Of a stretch of 64,000 bases of DNA, positions 43,533 to 52,449 are shown in pieces. The stretch is from Ruminococcus_G sp964621905 (GTDB lineage: Bacteria; Bacillota; Clostridia; Lachnospirales; Lachnospiraceae), in assembly GCA_964621905.1 (NCBI GenBank), contig CAZUNG010000016.1, positions 5,471 to 69,470 on the forward strand, in the 5' to 3' direction. Position numbers and translations under genes: made by a program. Below the pieces are notes generated by a model, which saw nothing but the letters and a program-made list of their open reading frames with translations, searched no databases and was not told the DNA's origin. Each line of letters begins with the position of its first letter. Within the stretch, counting starts at the first letter, position 1.

Positions 43533-43671
43533 GAGTTTCAATATTGCAGCTCAGCTGAAGAATACCGTCACGGGGAAGCGGATCACCTTTGAAGATGGCA
43601 GTTCTCTGCTGTGTACTGTGCAGATGTACGGGACAATTTATTTCTGTCCTGCATGCCAGCAGATACGATAA
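43516..43671 (+). pseudogene. Fpg/Nei-like DNA glycosylase reduced to its ends
   Basis: A 51-codon frame with GGGAGG 8 bases before a TTG start. It reads LEIPESFNIAAQLKNTVTGK (N-terminus of clostridial formamidopyrimidine-DNA glycosylase-like proteins), jumps to ITFEDGSSLLCTVQMYG (middle of the N-terminal domain) and then to TIYFCPACQQ (end of the C-terminal zinc finger). Two internal in-frame deletions have removed over 200 of ~280 residues. It overlaps the end of the EamA gene. Any peptide made would have no glycosylase function. Confidence 0.7.
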
Positions 43672-43698
43672 AAAAGCAAAGGAAAAGGGGTTGAAGAG

Positions 43699-44493
43699 AT
43701 GAAAAAAGTAACTGCAGTATTTTTTAGTCCGACCGGGGGGACAAAGACGTATGTGATGGAGATTGCAAAACGTCTGTCAGAAGAGGTGTCTGTCATTGAT
43801 CTGACAGTGCCGGAAAATCGCAGCAAAGAGTATACGTTCGGATCTGACGATGTTGTACTTTTTGGAGCACCTGTCTATGCGGGAAGGCTGCCGCAGATGG
43901 AGGGCGGAATTTTTGACCGGGTAAAGGGATGTCAGACACCTGCCATTTTTAATGTGAGCTACGGAAACCGGGAGTTTGACGATGCACTTCTGGAGGAAAT
44001 GGAAATCTGCGAGACTAATGGGTTTGTGGGGATTGCAGCAGGTGCATGGCTTGCGCCGCACACCTTCTCCGACCGCATTGCCGCCGGACGCCCGGATGAA
44101 TCTGACAAGAAGGCAGTGGAAGAATTTGCAGGAAAAATCCGGGAAATCTTAGAATGCGGAAATTGGACAAAAGGGGATCTTAAGGTTCCCGGAAATCATC
44201 CGTACCGGGATACGATGACAATGCCGTTTTGTCCCGCGGGAGATGAGACGTGTACAGAATGTAAAAAATGTGCTGCTGTCTGTCCGGTTCAGGCGGTATC
44301 AGAGGAAAACCCGAGGATCACAGATGCACAGAAATGTATTGCCTGTTTGGCTTGTGTGAAACAATGTCCTGAACATTCCAGAAAAGTATCCGGTCCGCAG
44401 TTTGACGCTCTCAGAGAGAGGCTTGAGAAGAACCTTCTGGCGGTGCGTAAAGAACCTGAGATATTTATGGCCGCCGTGTGCGGCGGCAAATAG
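43699..44493 (+). CDS. EFR1-family ferredoxin (flavodoxin-like plus two 4Fe-4S clusters)
   Basis: A 264-residue electron carrier. Residues 1-165 form a flavodoxin-like FMN domain (VFFSPTGGTKTYV phosphate loop; VYAGRLPQ); residues ~180-230 carry two 4Fe-4S motifs, CTECKKCAAVCP and CIACLACVKQCP. EFR1 proteins are common in clostridia and are presumed to pass low-potential electrons to unknown partners. GGGGTTGAAGAG precedes the ATG. Full length. No dedicated partner enzyme is nearby. Confidence 0.88.
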   Translation: MKKVTAVFFSPTGGTKTYVMEIAKRLSEEVSVIDLTVPENRSKEYTFGSDDVVLFGAPVYAGRLPQMEGGIFDRVKGCQTPAIFNVSYGNREFDDALLEEMEICETNGFVGIAAGAWLAPHTFSDRIAAGRPDESDKKAVEEFAGKIREILECGNWTKGDLKVPGNHPYRDTMTMPFCPAGDETCTECKKCAAVCPVQAVSEENPRITDAQKCIACLACVKQCPEHSRKVSGPQFDALRERLEKNLLAVRKEPEIFMAAVCGGK

Positions 44494-44516
44494 TACCATA
44501 ATACAGGCGAAAGATG

Positions 44517-44540
44517 AGGAGAAACTATCTGGTTTCTCCT
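44517..44540 (+). terminator. Hairpin after the EFR1 gene
   Basis: A 9-bp stem (AGGAGAAAC / GTTTCTCCT) 24 bases after the stop, without a strong U-tract. Confidence 0.5.
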
Positions 44541-44603
44541 GTTGCCTTTGCACGGGTATATTGAGCAATCGGATGCCCTCGTGTATGATAAAAATGGAAC
44601 TAA

Positions 44604-44979
44604 TTGGATACCACAAACATAAAAAAGCAGGTTCTTATTTCCAGAATTCCGGCAGCAGTGATCAGTGTCATTCTCATTGGAATCAGCGCGGTAACGTATG
44701 TCAGTATCCGGAAGGCGCAGCGGCAGGAAGCCAAGCAGTATCCGGAGGAAATTGTGACACAGTATAAGAACATGTTAAGCAAGCGCTATGGACAGGACGT
44801 CAGTGATGAAACGTTTTTAGTCAATGCACTTCAGGGTGAGCGTGCGATTTCTGACATAATTACGGATGATTACACAGGAAACGGCATCCTGTGATATTGG
44901 TCAGGGATACTATTTTGCAAAGCCTATGCCGGTTGAGCAGTTTGAAGAGCGGTATCTCGGAAAGAAAGCCGGAGTGTAG
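44604..44979 (+). pseudogene. Cyclic-di-GMP signalling protein reduced to its ends (EAL)
   Basis: A frame starting with a membrane helix (AAVISVILIGISAVTYVSI) and ~60 residues of a sensor region closes at 44894; from 44893 another frame reads DIGQGYYFAKPMPVEQFEERYL, the unmistakable end of an EAL phosphodiesterase domain. The domains between them are missing. Together with the GGDEF gene at 1585 it shows that this lineage used cyclic di-GMP signalling and is losing parts of it. Confidence 0.75.
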
Positions 44980-45060
44980 AAATAGGCGCGCGGATAGCAA
45001 AATTAGTCGAGCGTTATTTCACCGAAAACGCTAGAATTCCAAGATAGGGTGGTGAGAGTG

Positions 45061-45936
45061 ATGAAGGAACAGATCGAGGCAGTGCAGCGGATGCAGGACT
45101 TTATTGACGCTCATCTGTATGAAGAGATTAAAATTGCAGATTTGGCAAAAGCAGCACGTTATTCACCGTGGCATTCCTACCGTCTGTTTATCAGATGGAC
45201 GAATCTGACGCCTTCGGATTATATCCGGCGTTACAGGCTGTCAAAATCTGCACTCAGACTGCGTGATGAAAAGGTGAAGGTCACGGATCTGGCGTTTGAA
45301 CTTGGATTTGGAAGTGTGGATGGATATCAGAGAGCATTCTTCCGGGAATTTGGCTGCAATCCCCGGGCATATGCGGAACATCCTGTTCCGATCTGTCTGT
45401 TTACCCCCTATGGCGTAAAATATCAAACCGTCAAAAGGAGGAAGAAAATGGAGAATGTAAAAAATGTATTTATCCAGCTGATGGAAAAACCGGTGCGGGA
45501 AGTCATTATCAGGCGCGGTGTCCATGCGAAGGATTACTTTGCCTACTGTGATGAGGTTGGATGTGACGTCTGGGGAATCTTGAGGAGCATCCGGTCGATC
45601 AGCGGAGAACCGGTATGTCTGTGGCTGCCGGCCGCATATCAGAAGCCTGGAACCTCAGAGTATGTGCAGGGGGTAGAAATGGCGCCTGGCTGTACAGGAG
45701 AGATTCCGGATGGATTTGAAGTGGTAAAACTTCCGGCTGCGAAATACCTGATGTTTCAAGGCGAGCCTTTCCGGGAGGAGGATTACTGCGAAGCGATTGA
45801 ACAAGTTAAACACGCGATGGAATCCTATGATCCATCCATCACAGGTTATGCCTGGGATGACACCAGTCCGCGTATCCAGCTGGAGCCAATCGGCACCAGG
45901 GGTTATATAGAGCTTCGGGCGGTGAAAGAAGCCTGA
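45061..45936 (+). CDS. AraC-family regulator with GyrI-like effector domain
   Basis: A 291-residue protein. The N-terminal AraC DNA-binding domain (residues 1-110) has two HTH units (IKIADLAKAARYSPWHSYRLF and VTDLAFELGFGSVDGYQRAFFREFG), followed by a GyrI-like ligand-binding domain (~135-290) of the Rob/SoxS-multidrug-binding type. The N-terminal position of the HTH is typical of this subgroup. Start ATG 45061; GGTGG lies 8 bases upstream. A dyad (AGCGTT / AAACGCT, 45010-45033) just upstream could be its operator. It likely senses a small hydrophobic compound. Confidence 0.88.
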   Translation: MKEQIEAVQRMQDFIDAHLYEEIKIADLAKAARYSPWHSYRLFIRWTNLTPSDYIRRYRLSKSALRLRDEKVKVTDLAFELGFGSVDGYQRAFFREFGCNPRAYAEHPVPICLFTPYGVKYQTVKRRKKMENVKNVFIQLMEKPVREVIIRRGVHAKDYFAYCDEVGCDVWGILRSIRSISGEPVCLWLPAAYQKPGTSEYVQGVEMAPGCTGEIPDGFEVVKLPAAKYLMFQGEPFREEDYCEAIEQVKHAMESYDPSITGYAWDDTSPRIQLEPIGTRGYIELRAVKEA

Positions 45937-45945
45937 CGGACATAA

Positions 45946-45990
45946 AGAAAGCCGGAGAGTGGACTACAAGGTAAACTCTCCGGTTTTCTT
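45946..45990. terminator. Bidirectional terminator between the AraC and HtrA genes
   Basis: A 15-bp near-perfect stem (AGAAAGCCGGAGAGT / ACTCTCCGGTTTTCT) between converging genes, with T-rich ends on both strands. Confidence 0.85.
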
Positions 45991-45994
45991 ATCC

Positions 45995-47254
45995 TCATCT
46001 TTGTATAGTATTCTGGGCAGCTGTATTCTGATCGGAATTTCCGAGGGTGACGGACACCGTCTGTTCTTCATATGCTCCGCTGCTGTTTACCTGAACGGTG
46101 AGGTCAACTGTCTCTCCGGCTGCATAATATTGGAGCGTGTTTTTCAGGTCGGAGATACTGGAGACACTCTTTCCGTCGAAACCGGTGATAACCATTCCCT
46201 GGCGGATACCGGCCTGATCAGCGGGACTTTGGGAGGTCACTGAGGACACATAGACACCTGTTGGAATATTGTAGGCGGAAGCCGTTTCACTGTCCACATC
46301 CTGTCCGGAAATTCCCAGATAAGATGCATTTTCAGCCGATACTTTTTCTCGGGTCTGCTGATTCATCAGTTCCTGAATGATCGGTGATGCCGTTGCAGTT
46401 GGGATTGCATACCCCATGCCTTCTACTTCTGTTGATGCAAACTTGGCGGAGTTGATACCGATCAGTTCACCGTTCATATTTACGAGGGCACCGCCGCTGT
46501 TGCCGGGATTGATCGCTGCGTCTGTCTGGATCAGTGTCGGTGAAGTTTCACTGTCGTCAATTTTGCGGTCCAGCGCGCTGACAATACCGGTTGTCACAGA
46601 CTGTCCATAGCCAAGTGCATTTCCAATAGCGACTACCTGCTCTCCGACAGACAGAGAATCTGAATCACCGATAGTGGCCACTTTGATCTGAGACATAGTT
46701 TCTTCGGAAATCTGATCCAGCGGTACTGCGATAACAGCCAGATCATTATTTGCATCGGTACCCTTTACGGAAGCTGAGTACACACTGTTGTCAGCAAAGC
46801 ATGCGGATAAGGTGTCTGCACCGTCAACGACGTGGTTGTTGGTCGCAATCAACAGTTCACTGTCATTTTGCCCAATGATAATACCGGAGCCACAGCTTTC
46901 CACTTCCTGTGTCTGAATACCGCTTCCAGTGCCGAACATCCCAAAGTAATCCTGAACTTCCTGAACAGATTTGTTGGTGATCGCAACGACGGATGGCATT
47001 ACGTTGGATGCGATCTCGGATACATCCATGTTGCCGGATGCTGTGGAATCCGAGCTGGTGGTACTTAAGCGGGCGACATTGGAATCGGAGACATCAGCGT
47101 TTTCTGAGGCGGAGGTATTGGATGGTGAATTTGCAGTCGTCAGAGCATTGACACCCTGAAAGGCAAATGCGGCAGTTCCGCCAAAAAGTACGGCACTCAG
47201 CACGATACCGCCCAGTTTTCTTGAAATTCGTTTTATATTGTTTTTATTGGTCAT
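45995..47254 (-). CDS. HtrA/DegP-type serine protease with PDZ domain
   Basis: A 419-residue membrane-anchored protease: basic N-terminus and a helix at ~15-38, serine-rich linker, trypsin-like domain and one PDZ domain. The triad is intact: H in TNNHVVDGAD, D in NNDLAVIAV, S in NPGNSGGALV. It degrades misfolded envelope proteins. AAGGAG lies 9 bases upstream of the ATG. It is the active counterpart of the triad-less homologue at 21551, with which it shares the PDZ opening GISGQDV/GIKGQDV, pointing to duplication and divergence. Confidence 0.92.
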   Translation of the reverse strand: MTNKNNIKRISRKLGGIVLSAVLFGGTAAFAFQGVNALTTANSPSNTSASENADVSDSNVARLSTTSSDSTASGNMDVSEIASNVMPSVVAITNKSVQEVQDYFGMFGTGSGIQTQEVESCGSGIIIGQNDSELLIATNNHVVDGADTLSACFADNSVYSASVKGTDANNDLAVIAVPLDQISEETMSQIKVATIGDSDSLSVGEQVVAIGNALGYGQSVTTGIVSALDRKIDDSETSPTLIQTDAAINPGNSGGALVNMNGELIGINSAKFASTEVEGMGYAIPTATASPIIQELMNQQTREKVSAENASYLGISGQDVDSETASAYNIPTGVYVSSVTSQSPADQAGIRQGMVITGFDGKSVSSISDLKNTLQYYAAGETVDLTVQVNSSGAYEEQTVSVTLGNSDQNTAAQNTIQR

Positions 47255-47383
47255 AATTACACATCTCCTTTGCGTATTTTTTTCTTCCTGAACTTTATAA
47301 ACAGTATAAGAAAAAATTGTGGTTAATTTGTTATGAAAATAAGGAGAAAGTGTAGAAAATCTGTGGTTAAAGTGTGTTCATCC

Positions 47384-47413
47384 CTTTACCGGACTGATAC
47401 AGTTATGGTAAAG
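47384..47413. promoter_or_regulatory. Dyad CTTTACC-N16-GGTAAAG upstream of the PurF-like gene
   Basis: A 7-bp inverted repeat separated by 16 bases, centred ~70 bases before the PurF-like start in the 213-base divergent region. Arms are about two helical turns apart, as for a dimeric repressor. No known consensus assigned. Confidence 0.4.
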
Positions 47414-47467
47414 TAGAAGTAAAGAAAATACATAACTACAGATAGCAGAAAAAAGGAGATATCATTT

Positions 47468-48880
47468 ATGGGAGGATTTTTTGGAGTCGCTTCGAAGACA
47501 AGCTGTACATTAGAGCTGTTTTACGGAGTGGACTATCATTCACATCTGGGAACCAGAAGAGGCGGATTGGCAATATGCGGGGAGGACGGATTCAAACGCG
47601 CGATTCACAATATTGAAAATTCACCTTTTCGGACCAAGTTTGAACGTGATGTAGAAGAGATGGAAGGTAATCTGGGAATCGGATGTATCTCTGATTATGA
47701 GCCGCAGCCGCTGCTGGTGCAGTCTCATCTCGGAAGCTTTGCTATCACAACGGTTGGAAAAATCAACAACATGGATGAGTTGCTGAAATATGTTTATGAA
47801 AATGGAAATACACATTTTCAGGAGATGAGCGGGGGCCAGGTGAATGCGACAGAACTGGTTGCAGCGCTGATCTGCAAAAAGGAATCAATCACAGAGGGTA
47901 TCCGTTATGTTCAGGAGATCGTGGATGGGTCCATGACCATACTGCTCATGACGGAGGAAGGTCTGTTCGCGGCACGTGACCGTTACGGAAGAACGCCGAT
48001 GGTCATCGGAAAAAAAGACGGAGCCCACTGCGTCTCGTTTGAAAGTTTTGCTTATATCAATCTCGGGTACCGTGACTGCAAAGAACTGGGGCCTGCTGAG
48101 ATTGTCTTCATCACCCCGGATCAAATTGAGACGTTGAGTGAACCGCGGGAAGAAATGCGGATCTGTTCTTTCCTCTGGGTTTACTATGGATATCCAACCT
48201 CCTCCTATGAAGGTGTCAATGTTGAAGATATGCGTTACAAATGCGGCAGTATGCTGGCCAAAAGGGACAGCGGCAGCGTGAACCCTGATATTATTGCGGG
48301 GGTTCCTGATTCAGGGATTGCCCATGCGATCGGATATGCCAATGAATCCAAAATCCCATATGCACGTCCGTTTATCAAATATACGCCGACGTGGCCCCGG
48401 TCCTTTATGCCGCAGAATCAGGATCAGAGAAATCTGATTGCAAAGATGAAATTAATTCCGGTGAAAGCGTTGATTCAAAATAAAAAACTTCTCCTGATTG
48501 ATGATTCCATTGTCAGGGGAACACAGCTGCGGGAGACGACAGATTTTCTGTATCAGAGCGGTGCAAAAGAAGTGCACATCCGTCCTGCCTGCCCGCCGCT
48601 TCTGTACGGATGTAAATATCTGAATTTTTCACGCTCCAAATCGGAGCTGGATCTGATTACCAGGCGGATTATTAAGGACCGGGAAGGCGCTCAGGTTTCT
48701 CAGGAAATTCTGGACGAATATGCAGACCCTTCCAGCAGGCGCTATGAACAGATGTTGGAGGAAATCAGAAAAGAACAGAATTTCACGACATTGCGCTATC
48801 ACAGGCTGGATGATTTGGAAAAATCAATTGGAATCTCTCCATGTAAGCTTTGTACGTACTGTTTTAACGGAAAAGAATAG
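47468..48880 (+). CDS. Amidophosphoribosyltransferase-like protein (PurF paralogue) without glutaminase nucleophile
   Basis: A 470-residue homologue of PurF, which in its normal form makes 5-phosphoribosylamine from PRPP and glutamine. The PRPP loop LLIDDSIVRGTQLRE is intact and the C-terminal CKLCTYCFNGKE keeps cysteines resembling the 4Fe-4S ligands of Bacillus PurF. The N-terminus is MGGFFGV instead of MCG(I/V)VGI, so the Ntn nucleophile cysteine is a glycine, and the NGN(L) oxyanion segment reads VGKIN. It is unlikely to use glutamine. No pur genes surround it, so it may be ammonia-dependent, regulatory, or act on something else. Confidence 0.85.
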   Translation: MGGFFGVASKTSCTLELFYGVDYHSHLGTRRGGLAICGEDGFKRAIHNIENSPFRTKFERDVEEMEGNLGIGCISDYEPQPLLVQSHLGSFAITTVGKINNMDELLKYVYENGNTHFQEMSGGQVNATELVAALICKKESITEGIRYVQEIVDGSMTILLMTEEGLFAARDRYGRTPMVIGKKDGAHCVSFESFAYINLGYRDCKELGPAEIVFITPDQIETLSEPREEMRICSFLWVYYGYPTSSYEGVNVEDMRYKCGSMLAKRDSGSVNPDIIAGVPDSGIAHAIGYANESKIPYARPFIKYTPTWPRSFMPQNQDQRNLIAKMKLIPVKALIQNKKLLLIDDSIVRGTQLRETTDFLYQSGAKEVHIRPACPPLLYGCKYLNFSRSKSELDLITRRIIKDREGAQVSQEILDEYADPSSRRYEQMLEEIRKEQNFTTLRYHRLDDLEKSIGISPCKLCTYCFNGKE

Positions 48881-48901
48881 ACGAATACCATGCGCTGAGC
48901 C

Positions 48902-48938
48902 GCGGGGGCACTTGTTTTAAGTGCTCCCGCTTCTTTTT
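48902..48938 (+). terminator. Terminator of the PurF-like gene
   Basis: Stem GCGGGGGCACTT / AAGTGCTCCCGC, loop GTTTT, then TTCTTTTT. The right arm overlaps the stop codon of the converging glycosylase gene (48917-48919). Confidence 0.85.
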
Positions 48939-50068
48939 GCGATTGTATACGTATCGTCAAGCAGCAGCCAGTTTGCACGCCACCACTGCATGATCTGCCA
49001 GTATCCGGCGCCTCTCAGGCCGTATTCCTGAATCAGTGCAAGTTTTGCATGTATGCTGCGCACATCTTCAAACCAAACTTCATGTGTGATGCCTTCATTT
49101 TCATAATAAAAATAAGGAGACTGAGCGGTTTCGTCAAATTGAATGACAGCATTGTAGCTTACTGCCAGACGGACGGCTTCCACATTGCCAATGGTTGTGG
49201 CGGCGGTTTCACCGCGCACGAACGGCAGCGGCCAGTCGTATCCGTAGTTCGGAATTCCGAGATCAATCTTTTCGGGTGGGATTTCAGAGACTGCGTAATC
49301 GACGACCCGGCGAACATTGGCGAGGGGGGCTACAGCCATCGGAGGCCCGTACGTATATCCCCATTCATAGGTCATCAGGAGAACATGATCGGCAATTGCG
49401 CCCAGCGCCGCATAATCCTTTCCCTGATAGAGAAGTCCCTGCTGATCCGCAGATGTTTTGGGGGCGAGAGCAACGGAGACGGGATAACCGTACGGTGAGA
49501 GTGCGCTGACAGTGCGGGAGACAAATGCCGTAAAAGCATCGCGGTCTTCTGCTTTGATATATTCAAAATCGATGTCCAGTCCTCCGTAACCAAGTGTTTC
49601 CATCGTCTCAAGCAGCTGATTGATCAGGTGTTCCTGGATGGTATAGTTATTAACCACAGCGGAGATCAGCTCATTGTTAAAGCGGCCGTCGGGACCGAGC
49701 GGAGTCAGTACCAGAACAGGCCGGGTACCAGCAGATTCTGCGGCATCCAGCATCCAGTCCTCCGACAGAAGCGGAGGCACCAGATTCCCGTCGGAGGTAA
49801 AGCCGTATGAAAAGATGGACAGGTCTGTCAGATACGGGAGGGTTTCCTGCAGAACCCAGGGGCTGATAAAAGGATAAGCATACCCGTTGACTGAAATTAT
49901 GCGCAGATGCTGTGGCGGTGAGCCGTCCATGATCAGAAGTGCCTGGCCGATGGCAAGCTGATAGGGGTGGATCAGCTGATTATCGAAAATGATGGATGAG
50001 ACGGGAATCTGAAAAGCTGAGGCTATGGAATCTACGGTATCACCGGGTGAAACGATGTATATCTGCAT
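48917..50068 (-). CDS. LysM plus glycoside hydrolase 18 protein (SleL/YaaH-like spore cortex enzyme)
   Basis: A 383-residue protein: one LysM domain at the N-terminus (IYIVSPGDTVDSIASAFQIP), then a GH18 barrel whose catalytic acid is the E of GLDIDFEYI. SleL/YaaH N-acetylglucosaminidases with this layout act on spore cortex peptidoglycan during germination. There is no signal peptide, as is common for spore-coat-targeted members; most have two LysM repeats, here one. It is encoded 10 bases after the PdaA-like gene, implying joint expression in sporulation. Confidence 0.87.
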   Translation of the reverse strand: MQIYIVSPGDTVDSIASAFQIPVSSIIFDNQLIHPYQLAIGQALLIMDGSPPQHLRIISVNGYAYPFISPWVLQETLPYLTDLSIFSYGFTSDGNLVPPLLSEDWMLDAAESAGTRPVLVLTPLGPDGRFNNELISAVVNNYTIQEHLINQLLETMETLGYGGLDIDFEYIKAEDRDAFTAFVSRTVSALSPYGYPVSVALAPKTSADQQGLLYQGKDYAALGAIADHVLLMTYEWGYTYGPPMAVAPLANVRRVVDYAVSEIPPEKIDLGIPNYGYDWPLPFVRGETAATTIGNVEAVRLAVSYNAVIQFDETAQSPYFYYENEGITHEVWFEDVRSIHAKLALIQEYGLRGAGYWQIMQWWRANWLLLDDTYTIAKRSGST

Positions 50069-50078
50069 GGGCGGATAC

Positions 50079-50903
50079 CTACGCTTTCAGTTGATCCAGA
50101 GATTTAAAGGAGTAACCCATCTCTTCCCATTTTGTGAGAAGTTCATCCAGAATCTCGGCATTTGTACTGGAAGTGCTGTGGAGCAGGACGATAGCGCCGG
50201 GATGAATACGGCCGAGAAGTTTATCAAATGCTTCTTCATGGGTGGGCTGGTCATCCTGATACCAGTCAACATATGCAAGACTCCAGAAGAAGGTCTGGTA
50301 TCCAAGCTCCTGAGCCATTTTCAGGTTGCGCTCACTGTATTTGCCCTGAGGCGGCCTGTAATATTTTGTCATCGGTTTTCCTACCGTTTCCTGATAAAGC
50401 GTCTCAAGTTCTGTTAGTTCCTTGGCGAAGGCTTCTTTTGTTGAGATCTGGGACATATCCGGGTGGTGGTAAGTGTGGTTGCCGACCGTGTGGCCTTCTT
50501 CTACCATCCTTTTTACGAGATCCGGGTTGCTTGAGAGAAAGTTTCCTACGATAAAAAATGTGGCAGGTGCATGGTGCTTTTTCAAAGCATCCAGAATGGT
50601 GGGTGTATTGCCGTTTTCATAGCCGGCATCAAACGTTATGTACAGCACTTTTTCCGTCGTATCTTCTGCATAGTAAGCATCAAACTGCTTCAGATCCTCC
50701 ATACTGGCATTTGCGACGGGGGGCTGCCCTTCCTCCTGAAAGCTAAGACCCCAGTTCCCGTCTGATGAGGTGGAGACGGCTTCTGATTGAAACACCGCAT
50801 TTTTCGTGTGTTCTACAATCCGGGCTGCCAGTCTGCCGGCAAAAAAAGTGGCGGCGAGCAGAAACGTAAGGCCGAGGATTTTTTTATAATTAACGTTAGC
50901 CAT
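50079..50903 (-). CDS. PdaA-like polysaccharide deacetylase
   Basis: A 274-residue NodB-type deacetylase with an N-terminal signal anchor (LGLTFLLAATFFAGRLA). Catalytic motifs: TFDAGYENGNT (motif 1; the second D is replaced by A-G-Y as in PdaA), HTYHHPDM (metal histidines), RPPQGKYSE (motif 3). PdaA deacetylates N-acetylmuramic acid on the way to muramic-δ-lactam in spore cortex. First gene of a two-gene sporulation unit with the GH18 enzyme. No clear sporulation-sigma promoter was identified by eye. Confidence 0.88.
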   Translation of the reverse strand: MANVNYKKILGLTFLLAATFFAGRLAARIVEHTKNAVFQSEAVSTSSDGNWGLSFQEEGQPPVANASMEDLKQFDAYYAEDTTEKVLYITFDAGYENGNTPTILDALKKHHAPATFFIVGNFLSSNPDLVKRMVEEGHTVGNHTYHHPDMSQISTKEAFAKELTELETLYQETVGKPMTKYYRPPQGKYSERNLKMAQELGYQTFFWSLAYVDWYQDDQPTHEEAFDKLLGRIHPGAIVLLHSTSSTNAEILDELLTKWEEMGYSFKSLDQLKA

Positions 50904-51052
50904 AAGATACCTGCAGATTTCCTTTTACTGTAAATTTATGTCCATGAAAAATATTTATAACTCTCAGGATCAAAGAAATATGAAATTTTTGACTGAATCA
51001 GGCTGTATCAGGGGCATGCTAAAAGAAAAAATAATTATCAGGAGGAAAATTC

Positions 51053-52399
51053 ATGGAGAAAATCTTCAGGCTGAAGGAACATCACACAACGGTTTCCACC
51101 GAAATTACAGCAGGACTTACCACCTTTTTTGCGATGGCGTATATTATTGCCGTAAATCCCGCCATCTTGTCACAGACGGGAATGGAATGGGGAGCCGTCT
51201 TCCTTGCCACGATCATCGCCGCCGCGGTCGGAACTCTGATCATGGGACTGGCTGCAAATGTACCGTATGCCCAGGCACCGGGTATGGGGCTGAATGCATT
51301 TTTCACATACACGATATGCTTTGGTCTTGGTTTCAGCTGGCAGCAGGCACTGGCCATGGTATTTATCTGTGGACTGATTAATATTTTAATTACGGTAACA
51401 AAAGTGAGAAAATCCATCATACGGGCGATTCCGGATTCTCTTCAGCACGCGATAGGAGGCGGCATCGGGATCTTTATCGCGTATGTCGGTCTTCTGAACG
51501 TTGGGATCATAAAGTTTACACCGGACAGTTCAGCACCGGCATCCGCAGTTCCGGGACTGGCCGGATTCTCGGAGCCGGTCCTCTGGGTGTTTCTGATCGG
51601 TCTGGTACTCACTGTTGTATTCTGCATCCTTCAGGTCAGAGGAGGGATCCTGTTATCTATTGTAATTACCACGCTGATCGGCATTTTGTTCGGGGTGACA
51701 AAAACTGGTGATATGCAGGGGGTGGGTGAGGCTGTTCTGGGATTGCCAAAAACGTTTGGAGCCATTTTCCGGGCGGAGGGGATACCGTCGCTGTTTAACG
51801 ATATTTCAAAGCTCCCGCTGGTATTGACTACGATCTTTACTTTTTCTATGTCAGATATTTTTGATACGATCGGAACCTTTATCGGTACGGGACGAAAGGC
51901 GGAAATATTCAGCGGAGCAGAAGAGGGGAGAATGGGACGTGCATTGTTTGCAGATGCGGCCGCGACCTCCCTCGGCGCAGTATTCGGCACATCCAATACT
52001 ACAACTTATACGGAAAGTGCTGTGGGAATTGCAGCAGGAGGCCGGACAGGTCTGACGTCGGTAGTCACCGCTCTTTGCTTTCTTGTCAGTGCATTTCTTG
52101 CACCACTTGTCAGTGCAGTGCCGTTTGCCGCAACGGCGCCGGTTCTCGTAGTGGTGGGATGTATGATGCTTTCAGCATTTTCGGAGATAAATTGGAAAGA
52201 CCTTTGTGAGGCAGTTCCGGCTTTTTTTACCGGAATTTTTATGGCATTTAGCTACAGTGTTTCCTATGGGATCGCAGCGGGATTTATCATGTACTGCATC
52301 GTGAAGACTGCAAAAAAACAGTGGCGTGACATTCATCCTGTGCTGCTGGGGATTGCACTGCTGTTTGTACTGAATTTTGTGCTGCGTGCAGTTGTGTGA
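51053..52399 (+). CDS. NCS2-family (AzgA/PbuG-type) purine permease
   Basis: A 448-residue, 12-14-helix transporter. It begins LKEHHTTVSTEITAGLTTFFAMAYIIAVNP, the standard opening of the AzgA subgroup importing adenine, guanine or hypoxanthine by proton symport; TSSGGRTGLTS-like signature present as TYTESAVGIAAGGRTGLTSV. CAGGAGG precedes the ATG. The 150-base leader contains no recognisable purine riboswitch. Terminator shared with the converging brnQ. Confidence 0.9.
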   Translation: MEKIFRLKEHHTTVSTEITAGLTTFFAMAYIIAVNPAILSQTGMEWGAVFLATIIAAAVGTLIMGLAANVPYAQAPGMGLNAFFTYTICFGLGFSWQQALAMVFICGLINILITVTKVRKSIIRAIPDSLQHAIGGGIGIFIAYVGLLNVGIIKFTPDSSAPASAVPGLAGFSEPVLWVFLIGLVLTVVFCILQVRGGILLSIVITTLIGILFGVTKTGDMQGVGEAVLGLPKTFGAIFRAEGIPSLFNDISKLPLVLTTIFTFSMSDIFDTIGTFIGTGRKAEIFSGAEEGRMGRALFADAAATSLGAVFGTSNTTTYTESAVGIAAGGRTGLTSVVTALCFLVSAFLAPLVSAVPFAATAPVLVVVGCMMLSAFSEINWKDLCEAVPAFFTGIFMAFSYSVSYGIAAGFIMYCIVKTAKKQWRDIHPVLLGIALLFVLNFVLRAVV

Positions 52400-52404
52400 T
52401 ACAC

Positions 52405-52449
52405 AAAACCGAGACTGGAAATTATGATTTCCGGTACCGGTTTCTTGTT
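52405..52449. terminator. Terminator between the purine permease and brnQ
   Basis: Stem AAAACCG…GGAAAT / ATTTCC…CCGGTTT with T-rich 3' end; it overlaps the stop codon of the converging brnQ gene. Confidence 0.65.
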
